64,000 bases of DNA, taken from NCBI GenBank assembly GCA_951804985.1, contig OX638133.1:5476501-5540500 (forward strand), written 5' to 3'. Positions 27,301-39,300 of the stretch are shown in pieces (the first letter of the stretch is position 1; every line of letters begins with the position of its first letter). A program made the position numbers and the translations under genes. Source of the stretch: Dryomyza anilis (lineage: Eukaryota > Arthropoda > Insecta > Diptera > Dryomyzidae). The notes under the pieces are model-generated. The model did no database searches and was not told where the DNA came from. It was given only the letters and a program-made list of their open reading frames with translations.

Positions 27301-30300
27301 GGAATTTTGATGTTGTTGCTGCTGCTGCTGTTGAGGTGCCAAAGTTAATTGGTTGCTGCTGCTGCGGTGCATTTTATTATTATTTGAATTTGCCGAAGTG
27401 TGGTTTTGTGTTGCAATCATGTCGGCCGTTGCAGCGCCCTCTGTTGTCATTGCTGTTGCATTTGTTGCTGTGATTGTTGTCTTTGCAATTTGCAGGCGAT
27501 TATTATTTATTTGTAAATTATTATTAGTGTTGTTGTTGCCATTATGATTGGCGACAAATCGTTGTAAATTTATTTGATTACTTTGATTGTTTGCTGCTGC
27601 TGCGGCGGCGACGGCAACTTGATTGAAATTTGTATGTTGCTGCTGCTGTTGTTGCTGTTGTTGTATAATTAAATTATTTCTATTGAGCAGTAATTGATGA
27701 TGACTATTGTTGTTATTGTGATTATGTTGTCTGTAATGTTGTTGCTGTTGTTGATACGTTGTGTGATGTTGCTGCTGTTCGTTGTGTTGCGGTTGTATGA
27801 TTTGAAATTTAATGGCTCCCTCCTGTGTCAGTTGCTGATGCGGATGATGCTGTTGTTGCTGATAGTGATCGATGTTGGCCTCGCGCGTGCGTCTGTCTGA
27901 CCAGCGTGCATAGAGTTTTGGCCCGATGACCACGTTCGGCGTTGCTGTCGTTGACTGATTGTAGCCGTCGCTGAGTGTGGCGCGTTTGTCTGCTGCCGAG
28001 ACACTCTTCAGCAGGCCTGTGCGTCGCATCACCGGATGGGAGCAGGACTTGCCATCGACGCAGGAGGAGTCGGCGCAGCCGCAGTCGAGTTGTTTGACCA
28101 GCGCGGCCTGCCGTGAGAGACGTTGTTTCTCCATTAGTTGGCAGACGATGGACTCGACGGTTTCGGCAGTCTAGAAGAAGAAGAAGAGAACAAAGAAGAA
28201 AATTAATAATTATGAATTATAAGGTATGAAAGCAGGAGAAAAAAAGAATGAAAAATTAAGGAATAAGATAGAAGATTTCGTTACTATCATGTCAAAGGGG
28301 CGAATGTGTAATTTTTGACATTTTTGAATGTAGTTTTTCCTCAAGTATATACACCCAAAATCGTGTGGTTTTGTCGGATATTTTAACAGACAAATCCAAA
28401 AATCTTTTTGTTTTTTGCCATAACTTTTTATTGGTATACGATAAAATAGTGTGTAAACGAATAAATTGTTTGGTTTTAAAGCACCTATCGATTGGCATCA
28501 TTATTTAATAAATATTTTTTAGAATTTTTTATTTTTATAGTTGGGCAAATTATTTTTAAATAATTGATAGGTGCGTTAAAAAACAAATAATTAATGTCTT
28601 TACATAACTAGCCCTTTTGGCATGACAAGAATTTAAAATTTTTCGAATTTTTTGCTATAACTCTTTATTGGTGCAAGATAAAATAGTGGTGTAAATGTAA
28701 TAATTGTTTGTTTTGAAAGCACCTATCGATTGGCTTCAGTATTTAAAAATAGTTTGCCAAACATTTTTATTTCAAATAACAAATGGAAAAATAAATGTTT
28801 GGCAAATTATTTTTAAATAATGATGCCAATCGATAGGTGCTTTAAAAACAAACAATCAATGCCTTTATATCACTATTTTATTTTGCGCAAATAAATAGTT
28901 ATAGCAAAAAAACAAAAAAATTTGAGTTTTCGTCAGCATATAGCCACACCAAATCCGTATTTATAATTCAGTAAGTTGTCCAAATCCAAACATATTTTAT
29001 ATTCGTTATGATCATTGATGAATAAACAAAAATAACAAAAAAAAATTGAATTGAGTTTTAAAGCACTTCAAACGATAAAATTTGATTTTCCAATATTTTT
29101 TAAAATGCATATTAGCCCCTTGGGCATGACTGTGAGGACATGTCAATCATATAAATCCAATTCTTAATTTCAAATGTCTGGTGACGATCTGTATTTATTT
29201 TACTACATTCTGTATTTATTTAAATGTCATTAAAATGTAGACAAATACTATATCTGCATTAATGTTAAATGCATTTTGCATTTATTGCAATATTTATATA
29301 GTTGGCAATATCTAATCAGTGAAGAGAATATGTTAATCTATCTAATCTATATGACATTTGAATTATTAAAATTGATGAATTCTATTTACAATATTAATCA
29401 ACAAAGTTTAAACAAGTTGTTGATAAAATGATAATAAATATTCAAAGATATAGAAAAGAATTCTTAACTCCACGCATTACTTACCGATATTTCAATATCG
29501 TTGCCTGAATCGGAATCATCATCAGATGTAACGCTGGATACTGCAAAGATTTGCATTATATATTGCCATCGATTTCTACATTTAGCAGCAAGCACTACTT
29601 ACACATGGGCTTCAGCTGACTAACCAGCTCTTCCTTCGTCCATTCCTTTTTGTCGCCCCAGAGTGTGATGCTCGGCGCTATGACCGCCATTTTGTTATCA
29701 TCCGGATATGGTACATTGAGGTAATGCACCAGCACAATATCGGGATTCTTTGTGACAAAAACAACACATGATATGAAAGATATAAAGTCATCAATATTTA
29801 TTTTGATTGAGCAATTTCAAATGGTTGTTTTTTTGGTATTTTTTTTACCTGTAAAAGCCAGTAACATCTGCGATGAAATGTGGGCAAAATGGCGGAGTGA
29901 ACATAACAACCATAGATGCACTAAAAAATGAAAAAAAAATGTTACCAGAAAAATATTATTTTAAATAAAATTTAAATATAAAAAATACTGATATATTTTA
30001 TACATATAAAGCAAAAATGTATGCAAAATATTATAATTGGAACAGAGTTTTACCTATTTTCGTAACAAATTTGAGTACAAACTAAAACAATTACTAAATT
30101 GAAAATGAACCGTGATGTAAGCAACATTTTTATATAATTAAAAATTGGCAAAAAAGTTTAATATATAAATTACACGCCCGCGATAGTAGAAACAAAAAAG
30201 AAAAATATGAAAAAATCAGTCAAATAATTCATATCGTCGGCGTGATGCCAAAATGCCAACCCTTTCAGAAGTATTTAACGTTGAAGATCTATACAGACAG

Positions 30301-33300
30301 AGAGATGAAGACAAAAATATGGCATGCGAAACATGAAAAGATAAATTCAGAATCCACTGGATGAAGCGCCACTGACTGTTAATTCTATTTGGATAATTTT
30401 TTTAAAACGCGATTCGCGGCTATTTTTTTTTATATATATTTTTTTATTTTTTGTACTGTTTGAGACTGCTGTTGTACCATATCCGGCATTTTACCAAGAA
30501 GAATGCATAAATCTTAAGCGCTAAAGATTTAGTTCACTGAGGGGCACAACGTGAAAAAAAAACATAACAAATAAAAGAAATTAAAACAAAAAATAATAAA
30601 AATAAAAACAAAAACAAAAAGAATTGACAATAAACAAAGAACACAAAACCATGAACAAAAAAATTGGCGTGAAAATGTATTTTTTCTACAAAGTATCCCA
30701 TGGTGTGAGACATTTGACTTTTTAACCCTTGACTTATTGTGCAAACAGTTCCCGCTCGTGTATGTTTCCGACGGGAAATCATAACTTATGTGGAAAAGTA
30801 GAATGGATTTTTTTGTTTTGGTCTGCTTTCTTTGTTGTTGTCCGTTACACCAAGGGGTGCAAATTAATTTCTTGGTAAATCTTGAAAAATTACGCCACTT
30901 TTTGCACACTTTTAAGTGGCTTACATAGAGTCTAAAGCGTCGGCACTGGCGCTTACTTAAGTTCTAATTGCTTAATTGCACTCGAACAGACATACATGGT
31001 TGGTTAAGGGTTCCAGTCCAAAGATACCAATTCCAATCAAGACACATTAAAATTATTTGTAAAAATCTATAAAGACAACCTATCGTTAGACTGATAAAGG
31101 TGAGGAATCTATTATGAATTCTCAGAATAGCGATTTATAGAGGTATCGCATTTTGGATTGTTGTCGGCGCGCTCCAACTTTTTACTCATAAAAGAATATT
31201 ATTTAGAAGTTTGTTAGGAACCCTCACTCATAAAGAATAATAGTTCATAAAATAGTCGAATTTGGCAGTGTTTTAGACTTGATACTCATGATAGCCTACT
31301 GTTGATTAAGATGAATATGCTTAATTCGTTTTGAAATAAAAATACAAAAAAAGTTAATTATAATGAATATTACAGTCAAACAATGTTCCTGTACACAGAA
31401 AAAAAAATATGTGTAAATATAACAATTAATTTTTAATTGATTCATCGCCGATACGACCTTTAATTGAATTTATTAAATATTTAATCATATTAATTAAAAA
31501 ATTAACAGAAAAAACAAAAGTTACATCAATACAATTAAATAATTTGCTGAAACGACTATTGAATTAATTGTATTAACAATCGCCGAACACACGATGCGAG
31601 CTTGCAGCGAATGAACGCCGCCAAACAAGCAAACGATGGAATTTTTGATTGCGCGTTTGGTTGCGCGCATATTTTTCCCATTTGATATATGCCAAGATAT
31701 ACACTAATAGAGCTTGATCATCCTCTTAGTGTGTCGTCAAAAATGGTGATGATTGCACTGGTTGCATATTTAATTATGCTTCCAACTTCATTATCAGAAA
31801 AGTATATGTTATGTACTTTCACAAGAATTTATAACATTCATTTTTAATTAACTGAATGAGATTTATAAAGACTGAAGATAAGAAAAATACTTTTAAAACG
31901 TCGACCAAACCAATTAAATAGTTTGCTAATCATGCAAATTCCTTAATTGATATATTTATGGAATTAAGTCACATTTGTGTTTGCTATATACATTAGAACT
32001 TGTTACTACATCAGCTAATGATACACAATTATTTATGGTTGCTGTATTTACGTCGAATATTTTTTTCTGTGTAAGTATTTTCTTGGACTTGGATTACTAC
32101 ATTATGTTTACTACCATATGTTCGAATCATTGATGACACTTTTCTGAGGTTTATACTAAAAAAAAAATTGGGGTAATACTAAAAAAAGGACTCTTTCAAG
32201 AATAAGTTTTAAAAGATTTAACTCCTCAAAGCCTGATTTTGTTTATAGGTTACACATTATTGAAATATGTGAAAAAACCTGGTAGTTTGGCGGAACTGTT
32301 TGATGGAACCGCTCGAGACCCTGACTTAAAAATTTACCAAAATTAAAAAAAAACACTAGACAGCAAAACGGCCATGGACATTTTTATTTCTTCTATTTTG
32401 CGGAATTTACCACAAAAATAAAATTTTAAAAGTCTTAAATTTCACAAAATTATATTTTTCTGAGGTTGGTTACCACTACACCCAGAAAGAAAAAATACTA
32501 TATAAGTAATAGATTTTTACTATTAAAAATAGTCAATAGGATAAATTATTATTTTAATCGGAAAACACCATTAAATACTAGAAAATACCATGACATTGCC
32601 ATAGAGTTTATATGAAACGATTTATTTTTTGTATACCATTAAATCAATAAACCAATTTTAATGGGATTTGAGGGAATTTTTTTCTGATATTTTGATATTT
32701 TTCTTTACCATTTTTTTGTTGTTCCAAAAAAATTGTATATTTCCCAATTGGAATTTTGAAAATCTTAAAAATGTAAAATTGTGAAAAATTAAAATTGATG
32801 TCCATGAATTTTATAAATCCAACTCCAAAAAGGCTCTGATGATTTCAAACCCTTAGTAGTAGCGCTGAACCATACAGCATATTACGCCGAACACTTACCT
32901 CCGTGCCCTGTACTTTTAGCTTCATGTGATCCTCGCGTGTCGTTTTGCCATCCTTGCGTTTCTTCCAGCAGTAGCCGTCGCGACGGTAACGCACTTTCTT
33001 GCGCGAGTACAACAGCAAGGAGCCACTCTTGGGCCTAAATTGATGGACAAAATTAAAGGGACGTAACATATAATATAGAAGTCATAGGTATTTTTTTTTT
33101 ATTAATCTTTGACTCACCTCGTTCTGACTTCTTTGGACTGCCATTCGTTGTGCTTATCAAAACTGATAAGAATCGCAGCGATTTCCTGAAATTAAAATAA
33201 AAACAAAACACGTCGTTATTTAGTTTATAAGAGTTAAGACTTTTGGAATAACAAAAAAAAACATTCCTTTGTTATCATTATAAAAATATTTATTTCGTTT

Positions 33301-36300
33301 TAGAGCATAAATCACTGGTTGTATTAAGATTTATTTATGATTAGTCCAAGTGAGGTAGCGACAAGTGTAATTACAAATAAAACACAAAATATGCGCTGGT
33401 ATTTTTATTTTTGTGTGGTCCATATTAAATCACGTGGTTTTATTTTAGAGCGAAAAAACACGTGCATATTATAGTTTGTTAAAATGTTTAAGTAAAGCGA
33501 AATCGTTTAAAATGTTTGTATGGAAATTTGAATATACTAATGTTGAATGTGTTCATTATCATTAGAGAAGTCGAGAAGTCTAACGAATCATCAATCAGGG
33601 GCATGGTTAGGTTAGGCGGCTTAAGCCTCACATAGACCAAAAAGGTCCACAGCGACACCACAAACTATTCTTTTCCTAGAAAAATTGAAAACAGTCATCA
33701 CAGAAAACAAATTCTTCAATACGATGGTTTTATTCATCAATATTATGAATTTTTCATCTACTACTATGGTTAGGTTAGGCGGCTTAAGCCTCACATAGAC
33801 CAACTAGATCCACGGCGACACCACAAACTCTTCTTATAATAGAAAAATTGAAAACAGTCATCACAGAAAACAAATTCTTCAATACGATGATTTTATTCAT
33901 CAATATTATAAATTTTTCACCTACTACCATGGTTAGGTTAGGCGGTTAAGCCTCACATTGACCAGCGACACCACACACTCTTCTTTTCATAGAAAAATTG
34001 AAAACAATCATCACAGAAAAAAAATTTCTTCAATACGATGATTTTTTTCATCAATATTATGAATTTCTCACCACTACCAGATATATTAAATTAAAATTTA
34101 ATATTTTCTATTTTCAAAAAAATTATTTTTATTACATTTGTCTTCACACATTTATGCTGCTTGCTTGATTTATAAAATATATTATTCTGAAATTTTATTC
34201 GATTGGTTTTTTTGAAACAACATAATAAGTACAAAAAAAAAATTGTTAAAGATATTTTCCAAAAAAAAAATATTTTTTCAAAACTAGAAAAATGTTCAAC
34301 TTTTTTTTTCAGAAAAAATTTCCTCATTTTTTTCTGCTGGGTCGAAAAAAAGTAAATATTAGAAAGTCCGCCCTAAAATGAAAGCTTACCTCGTGAAAGT
34401 GTCAGAAACATTTTTTTATTATTTTTGAACCTGCCAAAAAAACCGCCAAAATCGTTTTTGTCATAGCTTCTTTATTCGATATCCGACCATCAAATTTTAT
34501 ATATCGATGTAAAGTTCTCGGTGGTAATATATTTGTCACAAAGGTTTAATTAATCTTCGAGGTCAACTTCAACAAGTGACGCCCATTTTTGAGACTTCTA
34601 CCCTCAAATGCAATTTTTTTGTCATATACTTGATGATCGTATACCGAAGCAATTAATGAATTAAAATTATCTGATATGTTTTAAATTTTGAATGAAATTT
34701 CTGAATTTCAATTGATCTTTTTTTTTGTATTTTTATGAACTACTACTGGAAATGGTGTAGAAAATAATCAAGAGAAAATTAATTCTTACATTAAATTATA
34801 TAAATTTTAATTTAAAAATTTCACATATTTCAAGACCACATAATAAAATTTGTAGACTCAAGACGTTGCCAAAAAAAGGCTGTACAGCCCCCTAGCGGCG
34901 GCGCGTCTAACATATGTACAACAGAATAGAACTGTCTGTCACTTCGACGTTAAGATATGAACTTCAGCCCAAAACCACACAAGGTTCACAATAATACAAC
35001 AATACTACGTTTTTAATTTTTTGTAGTTTATTGCAAATAGTTGCAAAAACCAATGAATTATTTTTGGAAAATGTCCATGAAATGTTGTCTTTAGAGGCAA
35101 CCACAACAAAAAAAATGCAAAGAAATAAAAATTACATGTATTTGAGTTTTATTATGCAAATTTAAAGGAATCGCAGCAAAAGAAATTGAAGTAAATTAGT
35201 GACAAAAAAAAAGAGTGTGTTGGCTAAATTTCATTCGTGAGCCACTCACTCACACACTCATTCACTCACTCACGAATCTAAAAGGGTTGCCACTTAGCTA
35301 TGCACATTTATGTTTGTGGCGAATGGCGTTGCCAGTGTTTCTCACTTGATGCTCTGCTCCGTTCTGCTCCACACACAACACAGATGTGCGGTGAGTTGTA
35401 TAAATATTTTATGCGTTTTCGAAGGACTCATAAAATATCGTGTAAGCGTGTGCATAGAATTCATCATAAATGCGAAACTAAAAAAACAAAAACCCTAAAA
35501 GAAACGCTGATCAAATCAGAGGACATACGTCGTTTGATTCTCCCAGGCCAAAAACAACCACACAAAGATGATGCTGCTTCAAAACTCTTACTTTCCGTCG
35601 TTTTCTAAAACTGACATCTTTTTATGGCATTTACAAAGTATATTTTGTAGTTATTTTCATTTCGCCTTGTCTCGGTCCTTTGATGGTTTGATGTACTACC
35701 GCATATTACAACCGCGCGCGGCCGAAATCAACCCGATCAACAGAAGCAGCTGGCTGTTTGGGCTGCCGCGTTGTCCTGTTTAAATTATTCATGCAACGTC
35801 AAGGATGGCAAACAAATTGATAAGTTCATCGTAAACATGCAAAGCCTCATATACTACATGGTGCTGGTGCTGCTGCTACAACGTGCGTCCTTGCGTGCTT
35901 TCGCTGACGTTGAGTTTTCTTTTTTTAATTTTTTCAGTTTTCATTTTTCATGTTGTGATTTCGCATCGCAATCGCATTCGATTTGTGTCCAAAAATATAT
36001 ATTTTGTTGCCATTGCGAACGTGCTGCCACCTCGCACAAATGTTGCACGTTGTAATGTTTTATTTATTTATGGTATTTGTTTTTCACATCAAATATTGCA
36101 TGTCAATTTCTGAACTAATTGTTTTAATGTGTTTTCAAATTTGATATACGACGCGCGTTGTTGTCAAGCATGAGTTTAAGGGAACATTCGAAAAAATACT
36201 GTTTAAAAATAAAAATCCAACCTATTTATTTCGCTGGTATGTTACCTCATATAAAAAAACATTTGTATTACCAATTTCAATGTGTCAAGTCGTCAAAATT

Positions 36301-39300
36301 ATTTAATTTTTTTTTTTTGTAGTTAAAGAATTTTCATAAATTAAAACAAACAAGTTCTACATAAAATTTATAGGATAAAAAGCCATTATCCAACATTTTT
36401 CTTTTAAAAGAAATATACATCGAAAATAATAATGTAGTAAATTAAACTATATATTTGCTTTGAAAGAATGTAGTTCTACTACATTTTGTTACTTTTTAAA
36501 TACATTTGTATTTATTTGGCTTAATTTTGCTTACCATGTAATAGAAATATGTTCAATACATTTTCAAAACCTGTATCGTTGTTTTATTTTTGTTCTTATT
36601 TTAATTATTTCAAATTCGTGTTGAGATACGACGAAAGTATTACGAAAGGTCGTTTGTCCTGCAGGTATAAGCGAATACGTTGGCTACATATTGCAAAAAT
36701 AGTTATTATTTGAAGAATGTTCACACACACGACAGACGACTGCCAAACCCAAGCTGACCTATGTATCAGACCGAAACAAGCTGATGGGAGAAGACTAGTG
36801 ATGCCAACTAATTGAGTTTCCCGCTGAATCATTTTGGTTTTGAAAATAAAAACACGACAATAAATTAAAAAAAAAATTCTCTAACTGTTTCAGGACTCAT
36901 AAATAAAGACAAATTGTAGTAATATTAATATTTTGTGTAGAAATGCAATCAAATTATGTAGATATTTTCCATACAAAAACCATTACATCATTTTCATTTT
37001 TCAAAGCATGTTTATTGTTTCAATAACATTTCTACAACAATTTCATAAAAGACATTGCATTTAAAACGCCATACAACATATGTCAAGATAGATTTATCAA
37101 GGACATAATGAACATCGTTACAATTGAAATATCATTAGTGTACCTTTCAAAGAGAATTCATAAATAATTCAATACATTTTTAAAAGGAAAATCTATATTT
37201 TAAGTAGTCTATTTTTTTTCAGAAATATCGATATCTTCAAGAAAAACCCGATATTTTCAAGGAATATGGATATTTTCTAGGAAATCCATATTATCAAGAA
37301 AAATCGATATTTTCTATTTTCTGTTCTATATTTTCAAGGAAATCGATATTTTCAAGAAAAAGCGATATTTTCAAGAAAAATCGATATTTTCAAGAAAAAT
37401 CGATATTTTGAAGAAAAATCCATATTATCAAATAAATTTGATATTTTCAAGGAAAATCGATATTTAAAAAAAAAATCGACATTTTTATAAATTCGAAATT
37501 TTTATAAAAAAAAATCAAGGACACAATGAACATCTTTACAATTAAGATATCATTAGTGTACTTTTCTAAAAGAAGTCATAAATAATCCATTAAATTGTCA
37601 AAATTTAATGGATTATTCGATATTTTTAAGTAGTCTATTTTTCAAAAAATATCGATATCTCAAGAAAAACCCGATACTTCCAAGGAATATGGATATTTTC
37701 AAGGAAATCCATATTATCAAGAAAAATCGTTATTTTCAAGGAAAATCGATATTTTCAGAGGAAAATCGATATTTTCAAGAAAAATAGATATTGTCAATTG
37801 TCGTTATTTTCAATGAATATTGATATCTTTAAAAAAAATCGATATTTTCAAGAAAAATCGATACTTTTTTTTAAAAACACCTGATGAAATGTCTTCGATG
37901 ACTTGGTGGACATTTCTAAAAAAATGTCATCAATACTTTGCAGGACGAAATTGCTATCAGAGGTCCTGACCTGTAATAAGTGAATCATAGAGAAATCATT
38001 GATGACATTTTCCACTGGGATGTTTTGTTCTGAATGCTTTCTTTCGAAGCATTTAAAACATTATTTGCCAAGGAAAATACAATATTATTGTATTATATTA
38101 TAAGAGCTGACACTAAGTAAAGCTTTTCAACAAATTCTGTTAAAAAAAAGATATAAACTGATCAAAATAATTTAAATACGAGCGAGCACCTTGCCACCGA
38201 CTACTGCCCATTTGTCATCCAACTGCCACAATTACAACCACAGCTGGCAGCCGCAAGTGTCACCCAGAAACACCTGTAAATTTTGGTCAACCTATGACGT
38301 GCTTGCGGCGGTTTGTTGCTGGATGAACAAATAAAATTTTAAAACCTCGTACGTTGTTTACAATGAGCAGCAACAGCAACACAAACTGTGAGGTGCGAAA
38401 ACCACTTCCTTCCTTCTCTGAAGTACAAAGCAGTCGAAAAAAACACCGTTAAAAACTCACGTGAGCACTGCAAGATACAACGATGCAGCAGGCAAAAGGA
38501 CACGCGAAGGATGCTACGACGAAGTCAAGCTGCGAGTCGACGCGAAGTTGACTTCCGGCCGGAAGGAGTTTCATTTTATATGACAACAAACAACATAAGG
38601 ACAATTTGAACACACCAACGAACACAAAAAAAAATACCAACGAGGTACCTGCCGAGCTTAAGGCATGTGTTTTATGCACGAGAGGGTGTCCTGGTACTGA
38701 CCGTGGTCCAGCATCGGGTACATCGTTGCGAGGAGTCAACTATTTACAGCAACAACAAAGTTTTATTTTCGCTGTTTTACTTGTGAATTAAGAGCAACCG
38801 CAAATATTCATTTTCCGCCGATGTAAAGTTCAACGGCGTCGCATATACGTTAATGAATGGACACCGTTGGCACTGGCTGCTGCTGCTTCTACACTACATG
38901 GCCACGACAAGTTGACTAAATTAAAAATAAAAGTATATTAAAATAAATTCCAGGCAACCAGTATAAAACAAAAATAAAACTAAAGGATCCAACATCGTAC
39001 ATCGCATCAACATGCATATAAAATGCAATAACAACAAATGCGAAACATAAATAAAATTACGCACGCTTATTTTGTCCTGGTTACAACAAATGAAAAAAGC
39101 GAAAAAAAATAAACAATATCCTACTTTACGTTGAGGTAAAACAACCAAAATTCATTTGTTGTATGTCCAACGTTTTCCCAGCCGGAATCTCTTACGTAGT
39201 GCGGCTAACCGCACAGTTTTAATTTCGAATTTAAACAGCAAATTTGAAACAATGGTTGAAACAAGGACACATATTTGCCTACGTACGTGTCCTGTGCAAG

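Noticed and set aside
26843..27900. Plus-strand frames rich in Leu/Val opposite the large Camta exon
   Set aside because: They are antisense readings of the Gln/Asn-coding triplets.
30529..30909. 126-codon minus-strand frame with a hydrophobic C-terminus
   Set aside because: The hydrophobic part comes from an AAACAAAAAC-rich tract read on the other strand (Phe/Leu/Ile); no homology or gene signals.
33603..33618. TTAGGTTAGG resembling the insect telomere repeat
   Set aside because: Only two units within a 163-bp tandem unit, and Diptera have lost (TTAGG)n telomeres; no array is present.
38388..38791. Overlapping frames on both strands as a possible gene
   Set aside because: No recognisable similarity, no splice or codon pattern, and frames of this length are expected in this less AT-rich segment.
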